From the NCBI GenBank assembly GCA_047630175.1, contig JBLHVI010000037.1:1-33125 (forward strand): DNA of 33,125 bases, in the 5' to 3' direction. The notes beneath the pieces were generated by a model. It worked only from the letters and a program-made list of their open reading frames with translations. It was not told the DNA's origin and ran no database searches. Positions 14,732 to 24,245 of the stretch are shown here, one piece after another (positions within the stretch are counted from its first letter, which is position 1; each line of letters starts with the position of its first letter). The position numbers were made by a program, and so were the translations under genes. The stretch is from UBA4582 sp047630175 (lineage in GTDB: Bacteria > Pseudomonadota > Gammaproteobacteria > Pseudomonadales > Azotimanducaceae).

Positions 14732-17716
14732 CTAACCAGCACCTGCAAGTTTGGTGTCTTTAGTGCGCGCGTCATTGCTTGCGTTGTCATAGCTGAGATC
14801 TTCATAACTCTCCATCGGCGGACAAGAGCAAATTAAGTTTCTGTCACCGTAGACATTATCGACCCGGCCGACAGGCGGCCAGTATTTGTTAGCGCGCAAT
14901 GATGGCGTCGGGTAGGCGGCGTCTTGCCTGGAATAAGCGTGATTCCACTCCTCACCAAGCAGTGATTCCACCGTATGGGGCGCATGCTTGAGAGGATTGT
15001 CAAGGGGGTCAGCCGTGCCGGTTTCAATTGCTGTGATTTCCTTGCGAATCAAGATCATCGCGTCGCAGAAACGATCCAACTCCGCCAGTGACTCGCTTTC
15101 CGTTGGCTCAATCATAAAAGTGCCAGCCACAGGAAATGACATGGTTGGGGCGTGGAAGCCAAAATCGATCAGTCGCTTAGCCAGATCATCAACGCTTACA
15201 CCTGTGGCATCTTTGATGGGCCGCAGGTCGATGATGCACTCGTGGGCAACGCGGTCATTGGCGCCGGTGTAGAGAATAGGATAGTGCTGCTTGAGTCGTT
15301 CAGCGATGTAATTAGCGTTAAGAATTGCTGTTTGTGTCGCCAGCAGCAGTCCGTCACGGCCCATCATTTTGATGTACATCCAGCTGATGGGCAGAATGCC
15401 GGCGCTGCCCCACGCAGCAGCAGATACGCTGTTTCTATCGGTACCGAGTTTAGCTTGCTTTAAGACGCGGTGACCTGGCACAAAGGGTTTTAGGTGCTCG
15501 CCTACGCCGATCGGACCTACGCCAGGGCCGCCGCCACCGTGTGGTATGCAAAAAGTCTTATGGAGGTTCAAATGTGACACATCACTGCCGAACTGACCGG
15601 GGTAGCACAGACCAACCATGGCATTGAAGTTAGCGCCGTCCATGTAGACTTGGCCGCCGTGTTCATGGGTTATGGCGCAGACCTGCTTGATCTCGGTCTC
15701 AAACACGCCATGAGTTGATGGGTAGGTCACCATCAACGCACTCAGGTTATCGCTGTGTTTTTCGGCTTTGGCACGTAAGTCGTCAATATCAACATTGCCT
15801 TGGTCATCACACTTAACGACGACGACTTGCATACCGCACATCTGTGCAGAGGCTGGATTGGTGCCGTGGGCGGAACTGGGGATCAGGCAGATTTTGCGAT
15901 GGCTGTCGCCACGACTTTCATGATAAGCCATGATCGCCAGTAGACCGGCATACTCACCTTGCGCACCTGAATTGGGCTGCAGAGAAATACCGTCGTAGCC
16001 GGTGGCTACTGCCAGCATTTGCTCAAGCTCAGCAATCAGTTGCAGATAGCCTTTGGCCTGAGAAAGTGGAGCAAAGGGGTGAAGGTTAGAAAATTCTGGC
16101 CAGGTGATTGGTACCATTTCGCTGGCAGCATTGAGTTTCATCGTGCACGAGCCCAGCGGAATCATCGCGCGGTCGAGAGCAATGTCTTTGTCAGCTAGGC
16201 GTCGTAGATAGCGCATCATCTCAGTTTCTGAATGGTAGCGATTAAAAACTTCGTGACTAAGCACATTGTTTTGTCGCAGTAATGCTTTGGGCAGCGCTGG
16301 GCTGAGTGTCTCTGCTATTTGTGCTGCGGTGATATCGACCGATTGTTCTAGGGCGAAGACCGACCATAGGGCTTCAACGCCCTCGGCAGTCGTGGTCTCG
16401 TCTAATGCAACACTGACGTGTTGGTCGTCTATTTCGCGCAGATTGATACGTGCGGCGCGCGCGCGCGCAATAATGGTACCTGTCTCGGCGCCTGTGTTGA
16501 TGGTCACGGTATCGAAGAAAGTGTTTGCGCTGGTAACCAAGCCTAGCTGGCGAAGTCCTTGGCTGAAAATTCGCGTCAGGTCATGAACCCTTTGGGCAAT
16601 CGTGCGCAGGCCATCGGGGCCGTGGTATACCGCGTACATACTGGCCATGACCGCGAGCAGTACCTGGGCAGTACAAATGTTGCTGGTAGCCTTGTCGCGA
16701 CGGATGTGTTGTTCACGTGTTTGCAGGGCTAAGCGATAGGCGGGCTGACCGTGGCTGTCGATAGACACACCAACAATTCGTCCCGGCAGTGCGCGTTTAT
16801 AGCTTTCGCGGGTCGCCATGTAAGCGGCGTGTGGGCCGCCGAACCCTAAGGGAACGCCAAAACGCTGGCTGGTGCCGATGGCGACATCGGCGCCTAAATC
16901 ACCCGGTGATTTCAGTAACAGCAAAGCCAGCAGGTCAGCAGCCATGACGACCAATGCGTTCTGCTTATGCGCCTGCTCGATAGCAGCGGAGTAGTCGCAG
17001 ACCTCACCGCTGGCGGCGGGGTACTGCAGTAACACGCCAAAACATTCGAGGCCTGCGATATCCTTGTTTGGATCACCTACCACGACTTCTATACCCAATG
17101 GTGCAGCGCGCGTTTGAATGACATCGATAGTTTGAGGAAAGCAGTCGCTGGCAATAAAGAATGTTTTGCTTTTAGATTTACTCAAGCGAAGGCACAACGT
17201 CATGGCCTCGGCGGCGGCCGTGGCTTCATCAAGCAGGGAGGCGTTCGCCATGTCCATGCCGGTTAAGTCAGCGATCATGGTTTGAAAGTTCAGGATTGCT
17301 TCAAGCCGACCTTGAGAAATTTCGGGTTGGTAGGGCGTGTAGGCAGTGTACCAGCCGGGGTTTTCCAGCAGGTTACGGAGGATGACGCTGGGCGTGTGGC
17401 AGTTGTAGTAGCCCTGACCGATGTAAGAAGTGAATAATTCATTCTTGCTGGCAATGGCCTTGATCGCTGCAAGGGCCTCTTGCTCTGTGCAGTTGGGTTC
17501 AAGATCCATTGGGGCATCAGATAAAATAGCAGATGGCACGACCTCAGCCATCAATGCTTGCAGAGAATCTGCGCCGAGAGTGGCGAGCATCTTCTGCCGA
17601 TCCTCTGCGCTTGGGCCTATATGGCGACTGACAAAGCCTCCAAAAGTATCATAGGCTGCAGTGGCTGGGTTGCTAGTTGCAGCGACCGATGATTGTGAGG
17701 CGTTGGACTGGGTCAT
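14732..17716 (-). CDS. gcvP: Glycine dehydrogenase (decarboxylating), P-protein
   Basis: Single-chain P-protein of the glycine cleavage system, 994 residues (E. coli about 957). It decarboxylates glycine with PLP and passes the aminomethyl group to lipoyl H-protein. The PLP lysine is K720 in [24 protein letters not shown]. The N-terminal half ([17 protein letters not shown], then [19 protein letters not shown] and [27 protein letters not shown]-like sequence) is the non-catalytic duplicate. A 20-residue low-complexity N-terminal extension rich in Ser, Ala and Thr accounts for part of the extra length. GGGAG six bases before the ATG supports the start. It is third in a glyA-gcvT-gcvP run; no gcvH lies in the 141 bp before it. 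Confidence 0.98.
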   Translation of the reverse strand: [994 protein letters not shown]

Positions 17717-17857
17717 ATTGCTCCCTTATACAGATCTGGCTGATGTTGTTAATGTCGTCGCAGCAGGTGTTTACTTTGCTGCAATAAATGTCTAGTTGTA
17801 CGTGTCAAGGCGCTGCTTGGCTTTGGTGCTGACGCAGTCCGAACCTAACACTAATGT

Positions 17858-18982
17858 TTAGCCGCGATAATAGTTTTGCGGTACAAACGGCGTGCGGGTG
17901 ACGATTATCGGGACCTTTTTACCGCGCACAACTGCAAACAGTTGCGTGTCTCGAGCGGCAAAACTTGTCGGTACATAGCCCAGCGCAACGGGCGCCTGCA
18001 AGGTAGGTCCAAAGCCGCCACTCGTGATGTGGCCAATCTCATTGCCATCATCGTCAACAATCGCACAGCCCTCGCGTACTGGGATGCGGCCTTCGACGCG
18101 CAGGCCTACACGCTTACGCGTGACGCCTTGGTCAATGTGGTTGAGAATCGTTTCGCTGCCGAGGAAACCGCCGGCTTTGCTCCCTTGGCTGCGCCGAGAT
18201 TTAGAAATCGCAAACATCAGCACAGCTTCAACGGGGCTTATCTCAGCATCCATATCATGGCCGTATAAGCACAGGCCTGCTTCAAGCCGCAATGAGTCAC
18301 GCGCCCCCAAGCCGATGGGTGCTACTTCGGCATTGCTCAGTAGTAAGCGGGCAATGCGTTCGGCGTCAACGCTGGGTACCGATATTTCAAACCCGTCTTC
18401 GCCCGTATAGCCAGACCGCGTTATGTAGCAGTTGGCGCCATCAATCGTAGCATCGCAGCCGTGCATAAATGTCAGCTTATTAATGCTTGGGTCGAGCGCA
18501 CCGAGCACATCCTTTGCGGTCGGACCCTGCAATGCTAACAAGGCACGGTCGGCCAATGTTTCAATGGTGATGCTGGCAGGCAGGTGCTTGCGTAGATGAG
18601 CTGTGTCTTGTGTTTTGCAAGCGGCATTGACGACAAGAAAAAAGCGATCAGCGGCAGAACGGGTGATAATCAGGTCGTCAAGAATGCCGCCACTTTCGTT
18701 AGTCAACACACTATAGATCTGTTGATTATCCTCGAGTGCAGCCAGATCTGTTGGTAACAATCGTTCTAGCGCCGCTGTGACATCAGGTCCAGAAACAATT
18801 AGTTGACCCATGTGCGAGACATCAAACAAGCCGCTATGGGCACGGGTGTGTTGGTGCTCCTTGATGATACCCGCTGAGAACTGTACCGGCATACTGTAGC
18901 CCGCAAAAGGCACCATGCGGCCGCCGAGTTCAACATGTAAGTCGAATAGCGGGGTTTTTTCAATTATCGAATCATCAACCAT
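17858..18982 (-). CDS. gcvT: Aminomethyltransferase, glycine cleavage T-protein
   Basis: T-protein of 374 residues that releases ammonia from the aminomethyl-H-protein and makes 5,10-methylene-tetrahydrofolate. Family landmarks are KTPLFDLHVELGGRMVPFAGYSMPVQF, HTRAHSGLFDVSHMGQ, NESGGILDDLII (containing the catalytic Asp), SGYTGEDGFEI, GLGARDSLRLEAGLCLYGHD and the closing FVPQNYYRG. The frame is open well upstream into glyA, but ATG at 18982 gives the family N-terminus; AAGGAA lies 11 bases before it. An alternative ATG at 19012 would add ten residues. It sits 61 bp after glyA and 141 bp before gcvP in one transcription unit. Confidence 0.97.
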   Translation of the reverse strand: MVDDSIIEKTPLFDLHVELGGRMVPFAGYSMPVQFSAGIIKEHQHTRAHSGLFDVSHMGQLIVSGPDVTAALERLLPTDLAALEDNQQIYSVLTNESGGILDDLIITRSAADRFFLVVNAACKTQDTAHLRKHLPASITIETLADRALLALQGPTAKDVLGALDPSINKLTFMHGCDATIDGANCYITRSGYTGEDGFEISVPSVDAERIARLLLSNAEVAPIGLGARDSLRLEAGLCLYGHDMDAEISPVEAVLMFAISKSRRSQGSKAGGFLGSETILNHIDQGVTRKRVGLRVEGRIPVREGCAIVDDDGNEIGHITSGGFGPTLQAPVALGYVPTSFAARDTQLFAVVRGKKVPIIVTRTPFVPQNYYRG

Positions 18983-19001
18983 GAACGTCAGGGTTCCTTC
19001 G

Positions 19002-19020
19002 GCTGGCGTCATGCGCCAGC
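19002..19020. other. Hairpin in the glyA-gcvT gap
   Basis: GCTGGCG (19002-19008) and CGCCAGC (19014-19020) are exact complements with a 5-base loop. The hairpin lies between the glyA stop and the preferred gcvT start, just upstream of the AAGGAA ribosome-binding site. No T-run follows. It could stabilise or process the message between the two genes, or tune gcvT translation. Confidence 0.4.
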
Positions 19021-19043
19021 GGGTTATAGGACTTACAAGCGAA

Positions 19044-20330
<1,287 letters not shown>

Positions 20331-20413
20331 GATGTTGTCCTTTGGCGGATACTACATGACGGTAAAATACCGAATTGTTCGCTATTTATAAAATTGATAA
20401 TTAATATAGCTGC

Positions 20414-20428
20414 ATAAATATTTCTTAT
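20414..20428. promoter_or_regulatory. LysR-type binding site between glyA and the LysR gene
   Basis: ATAAATATTTCTTAT fits the T-N11-A LysR-type box, with 4-bp inverted arms ATAA/TTAT. It lies in the AT-rich divergent region between glyA and the LysR gene, where such sites normally occur. A second inverted copy of its left arm (TATTTAT) is at 20383-20389. Binding by the adjacent regulator is inferred from position. Confidence 0.45.
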
Positions 20429-20470
20429 ACCACAATGTCGGCACGTGCCTGCATTGGTCGGAGAATGACT

Positions 20471-21319
20471 GTGATACGTAATTTACCCACAGATGTCCTA
20501 CGCTCTTTTGTCACGGTTACTGAACTTGGCGGATTTACCCAGGCAGGTGAGCTGCTGGGTCGCTCTCAACCGGCTATCAGTCTGCAGATCAAGCGGCTTG
20601 AAGCATTGGTAGAGTGTACGCTATTTGCTCGGGAGGGTCAGCGGTTGCAACTCACCCAAGCAGGCTCTCGCCTCTATCAATATGCGAAAGATATTCTAGC
20701 GCTGAACGACGAGGTATTCACGGAATTCAGCCAGCCAAATATTACCGGCACAGTGCGCTTTGGTATGCCTAGCGAGTTTGCCACAACGCTGCTGCCGAAG
20801 ATTCTGCGCGCCTATACCCAAGCGTATCCGGGGGTTACCCTCGAAATCAACTGTGATTTGAGTAAGAACCTACTGGCCCAGCCTCGAAATCAGTACGACC
20901 TAGTGCTGGCGCTGCAGGATGCGCCTTCGCTAAAGCCTACGTCTCGCCTAAAAGAAGAAGAGCTCGTGTGGGTTAGTAGTCCAGATCACGACGTGCATCT
21001 GCAGGCGCAATTACCTCTAGTACTGGCGCCAGAGCCTTGTGTCTACCGAGCGCGAGCCATCGAACGCCTCAATGGTGCAGGCAAACCCTGGCGTTTGGTA
21101 TATACCAATGCGGACTTAACGGGTATTCAGGCGGCGATTCAGGAAGGCTTGGGTGTGACGGTGCTGGCTCGCAACACGGTGCCTGATTCGTTACGCGCGA
21201 TGCCTGTCTCAGACAGGTTTCCTCGCTTGGGCAAGGTAGGGATTCACTTGCTGTACGATAAGCGTACAGTGAGCGAGGCGATACTCAAGCTAGTGGAATA
21301 TATTCGGCTGAGTATTTAA
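20471..21319 (+). CDS. LysR-family transcriptional regulator of glycine/serine genes
   Basis: LysR-type regulator of 282 residues. The N-terminal helix-turn-helix is canonical (LRSFVTVTELGGFTQAGELLGRSQPAISLQIKRLEALVECTLFAREG). The effector domain follows from about residue 85 (GTVRFGMPSEFATTLLPKILRAYTQAYPGVTLEI), with GIQAAIQEGLGVTVLAR typical of the second subdomain. GTG at 20471 is preferred: GGAG lies seven to eight bases upstream and the protein then begins at the usual family N-terminus; ATG at 20465 is possible but too close to that site. It lies between divergent glyA-gcvT-gcvP and downstream sdaA, so it probably controls both in response to glycine or serine. The effector is not known. 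Confidence 0.93.
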   Translation: MIRNLPTDVLRSFVTVTELGGFTQAGELLGRSQPAISLQIKRLEALVECTLFAREGQRLQLTQAGSRLYQYAKDILALNDEVFTEFSQPNITGTVRFGMPSEFATTLLPKILRAYTQAYPGVTLEINCDLSKNLLAQPRNQYDLVLALQDAPSLKPTSRLKEEELVWVSSPDHDVHLQAQLPLVLAPEPCVYRARAIERLNGAGKPWRLVYTNADLTGIQAAIQEGLGVTVLARNTVPDSLRAMPVSDRFPRLGKVGIHLLYDKRTVSEAILKLVEYIRLSI

Positions 21320-21407
21320 GGTCAGCAATACAGCTGCCATGGTAGTGCATGCGATCGCCGGTAGTTCAATCTTTACAACAATTGGTGTTAAGGGCGGTAA
21401 TAGAACG

Positions 21408-22817
21408 TTGACTATCAGTGTATTTGATTTGTTTGCTATTGGTATTGGTCCATCGAGCTCACACACGGTGGGTCCCATGCGTGCGGCCGCCCAGTTCATG
21501 GCGTTGCTGGCGGTGAACCCGGTCGCCAACAGGACCGCTCGTATCAGCGTTACCCTTTATGGTTCGCTGGCCGCAACCGGTCGAGGTCATGGCACTCAGC
21601 GAGCGCTGATTCTGGGATTGCTGGGACAACAACCCGAAACGGTGCCAATCGAAGAAATGGCAAGTCTTGTAGCGAAGGTAACCGAGGCTGGTCATATTCG
21701 GCTACCGGGCACCGAGGCGTCGCCGGTATTGTTGAGTTTTGAACCAGTCCGGGACATTATTTTTCAGCGTGGTCGGTCGTTACCCGCACACCCAAATGGC
21801 ATGCGCTTTATGGCGTTCGACGATGATGGGGGAACTCTGCTGGATTCGGTTTTCTATTCTATCGGCGGAGGCTTTCTGGCGCGGGAGAATGCCGCGGGTG
21901 AGGTGGAGATTCAGGAGCGGGACATTCAATTGCCACATGACTTTGACAGTGGCGCGCAGTTGCTGGAGATTTGCGCCGAAACTGGCGAGCCGATCAGCGA
22001 AATTATGTTAAAAAACGAACTGACTTTGCGCAGCCGGGAAGCCGTTTTCAGCGAACTGCTGCATATTTGGCAGGTCATGCAGGAGTGCATCAAGACCGGT
22101 TGTCAGCGTACTGGGGTGATGCCGGGCCTGCAGATTCCGCGGCGGGCGGCTGGACTGTATACGCAATTACAGCAGAATCCTGAAAAAGCATTGACCGATC
22201 CACTGACAATTATCGATTGGGTAAATCTATATGCGCTGGCGGTGAACGAAGAGAATGCTTCGGGCGGACGTGTGGTGACCGCGCCTACTAATGGTGCCGC
22301 CGGAATCATTCCAGCGGTACTGCTGTACTACCGGCGATTTATCCCGGGTGCTAACGACGAAGGCGTTGTCCGTTTCTTGTTGACTGCGGGTGCCATTGGT
22401 ATTTTGTTCAAGAAGAACGCCTCTATCAGCGGCGCTGAGGTGGGATGTCAGGGCGAAGTGGGTTCGGCGTGCGCTATGGCGGCAGGTGGGCTGGCAGAAG
22501 TGCTTGGCGCAACCCCGGCTCAAGTAGAGAATGCGGCGGAGATTGGTATGGAACATAACCTTGGTCTAACGTGCGACCCTATCGGCGGGCTCGTTCAGGT
22601 ACCCTGCATCGAACGTAATGCCATGGCTGCCGTTAAAGCCATCAATGCCGCTCGGCTAGCCTTACGCGGCGACGGTCAGCATATCGTCTCGCTAGATCGT
22701 GTGATCAAGACAATGCGAGATACTGGCCGAGACATGAAAACTAAATACAAGGAAACCTCACGAGGCGGCTTGGCGACTAACGTTGTCCATATTCCCGTCA
22801 ACCACACAGAATGTTGA
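21408..22817 (+). CDS. sdaA: L-serine ammonia-lyase, iron-sulfur-dependent, single chain
   Basis: Serine deaminase of about 469 residues converting L-serine to pyruvate and ammonia. Both domains are in one chain. The N-terminal part begins SVFDLFAIGIGPSSSHTVGPMRAA, the family signature. The C-terminal part has APTNGAAGIIPAVLLYY, GCQGEVGSACAMAAGG and LTCDPIGGLVQVPCIERNAMAAVKAINA, supplying the three Cys ligands of the oxygen-sensitive [4Fe-4S] cluster. The start is uncertain: TTG at 21408 gives the usual N-terminus (LTISVFDLF), while ATG at 21339 adds 23 residues with a weaker fit. It lies just after the LysR gene and completes the glycine to serine to pyruvate route. The next gene begins 10 bp downstream. 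Confidence 0.95.
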   Translation: MTISVFDLFAIGIGPSSSHTVGPMRAAAQFMALLAVNPVANRTARISVTLYGSLAATGRGHGTQRALILGLLGQQPETVPIEEMASLVAKVTEAGHIRLPGTEASPVLLSFEPVRDIIFQRGRSLPAHPNGMRFMAFDDDGGTLLDSVFYSIGGGFLARENAAGEVEIQERDIQLPHDFDSGAQLLEICAETGEPISEIMLKNELTLRSREAVFSELLHIWQVMQECIKTGCQRTGVMPGLQIPRRAAGLYTQLQQNPEKALTDPLTIIDWVNLYALAVNEENASGGRVVTAPTNGAAGIIPAVLLYYRRFIPGANDEGVVRFLLTAGAIGILFKKNASISGAEVGCQGEVGSACAMAAGGLAEVLGATPAQVENAAEIGMEHNLGLTCDPIGGLVQVPCIERNAMAAVKAINAARLALRGDGQHIVSLDRVIKTMRDTGRDMKTKYKETSRGGLATNVVHIPVNHTEC

Positions 22818-22826
22818 GGTGTTTAG

Positions 22827-23240
22827 ATGAGTGATCGTGCGATGTACATTGCGATTATCCTGTCACTGGGGCTGCTGGTGGGCTACATCGTTTATGAGCG
22901 TTTTTTTCGGCCAGAGGTTGTGGTTGTTGCCGAGCCCGTCGACGAGAGTCCTGTATTGGATACCCGTACGGCGGCCCGCGCGACGCTGTCGAGTTGCAAG
23001 CGTGTTCAAAATCGCACGCAGTTGGCAGGTTATGTTGAAAATACTGGCAACACTGATTTGTCTTTCGTTACCGTGACCGCACTGTGGAAGGACAAGAATG
23101 CCTTAGTGATTGAAACGGCGGTTATTTATGTGGTTAAAGATGTGATTCTGAAGCCGGGTGAGCGCCGCGAGTTTGAGGCATCTGCTGAGAAAAGCCGTGC
23201 GGCGCGCTGTAATGTTGAGCTACTTGATTGGTGGACTTAG
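22827..23240 (+). CDS. Small membrane-anchored protein with FxLYD-like beta domain
   Basis: Protein of 137 residues. Residues 6-23 (MYIAIILSLGLLVGYIVY) form one membrane helix with the bulk outside. The rest looks like a small beta-sandwich (QLAGYVENTGNTDLSFVTVTALWKDK, then ILKPGERREFEAS), similar to FxLYD/DUF3426-type extracytoplasmic domains. Two Cys (in LSSCKRV and AARCNVE) could form a disulfide. GAGGTG seven bases before the ATG and a 9-bp gap from sdaA indicate co-transcription. The function is unknown, and a role in serine metabolism is not implied by its sequence. Confidence 0.75.
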   Translation: MSDRAMYIAIILSLGLLVGYIVYERFFRPEVVVVAEPVDESPVLDTRTAARATLSSCKRVQNRTQLAGYVENTGNTDLSFVTVTALWKDKNALVIETAVIYVVKDVILKPGERREFEASAEKSRAARCNVELLDWWT

Positions 23241-23283
23241 CACTACGTAGGAGTCCCACTAGTGGCGATTACTTGCCGAGGTC

Positions 23284-24075
23284 TCAAGGCATTTCGTTAA
23301 TGCTGACGAGATGCAAACCTTTGGCCTTTGCTCTAGGGGTCAATTTATACGGTTGGTGTTGCTGTAGATGAAGCGCAATGTCTTCAAGGGTGATGTGCCC
23401 TTTAGCCAGTTCGATCAACGCGCCCATTATGTAGCGGATCATGTATCTCAGAAATCCGTCCCCAATAATTTTTAAATAATACATATTGTCAGCGAGCGGT
23501 AAAAAATTCAGCGGGTGAATATCGCAGTAGTGAACCTGCCTAACGGTTGTAGCTTTGGCTTTGTCTGGGCTACAAAAACTGTAGAAGTCGTGTTGTCCCA
23601 CAAATAGCTTACAGGCTTTGCTGAGTAGTGCCATGACATCGGTTGAGTCACCCTGCATAGGAACGTGCAACGCGATATCGGAGGTGGCGACATTAATAAT
23701 CTGAGAGGTGCCGAAATAGTAGTGATACTCCTTGCTTACACTGCTGCGAGTAGGTTGATATGCTTTGGTCGACGCGGTGCATGCCAAAATACGAATGTCG
23801 TCAGGCAGCAAAGAATTAAGCCCTAGAAATATGTGCTCTGGCCTAATTTCTGTAGACAACGTGAGCTTGGCGATTTGGCCTTGAGCATGAACCCCACCAT
23901 CAGTTCGGCTAGCGCCCGATACGGTGCATGGCTGATAGTTTGTCATTTTCTTTAAGCAGTTAAGAATCTTGCCTTCTATGGTTGGCCTAGCCTCATACAG
24001 AGTGTCTGTTGATTGTGCCTGCCAGCCGAAGTATTTAGTGCCTTTGTAGGCGATCTTGACGCGATAGTAATACAT
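23284..24075 (-). CDS. tRNA pseudouridine synthase TruA family, divergent
   Basis: TruA-family enzyme of 263 residues, expected to make pseudouridine at tRNA positions 38-40. The catalytic Asp is D59 in SGASRTDGGVHAQGQ; classical TruA reads AGRTDAGVHA. Other landmarks are YKGTKYFGWQAQ, the Arg-containing TRSSVSKEYHYYFG, HDFYSF, and GDGFLRYMIRYIMGALIELAKG. The closing segment (LTPRAKAKGLHLVSINE) departs from the usual APPxGLxL. The gene is visibly richer in AT-ending codons than its neighbours. It may be a second, acquired TruA-like protein rather than the housekeeping copy, so I give no symbol. It stands alone. Confidence 0.85.
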   Translation of the reverse strand: MYYYRVKIAYKGTKYFGWQAQSTDTLYEARPTIEGKILNCLKKMTNYQPCTVSGASRTDGGVHAQGQIAKLTLSTEIRPEHIFLGLNSLLPDDIRILACTASTKAYQPTRSSVSKEYHYYFGTSQIINVATSDIALHVPMQGDSTDVMALLSKACKLFVGQHDFYSFCSPDKAKATTVRQVHYCDIHPLNFLPLADNMYYLKIIGDGFLRYMIRYIMGALIELAKGHITLEDIALHLQQHQPYKLTPRAKAKGLHLVSINEMP

Positions 24076-24245
24076 GCTAATCGCTATTCCGAAGTTTGAG
24101 ATAAGAAGTCGTTACCGTCGATGTGAAAGGGTCGAAGTTTACTGATTTTGAACAGCAACGCTGCGATGGCGTTCGCTGACGCTGCAAATTAATGGCCTCC
24201 GACCCTTAGTCTTGACCTGGTCTTGGTACTAGGCTTGAAGCTGCG

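Noticed and set aside
20331..20470. Glycine riboswitch upstream of glyA-gcvT-gcvP
   Set aside because: The leader is short and AT-rich, without the conserved GC-rich helices and G/A motifs of the glycine aptamer.
23256..23265. CCACTAGTGG palindrome between convergent genes as a terminator
   Set aside because: It is palindromic with no loop bases and no T-run, so it cannot form a normal terminator hairpin.
24127..24207. Imperfect inverted repeat AAGGGTCGAAG / CTCCGACCCTT upstream of the TruA gene
   Set aside because: Ten of eleven bases pair, but the arms are about 60 bases apart and no element end or RNA family fits.
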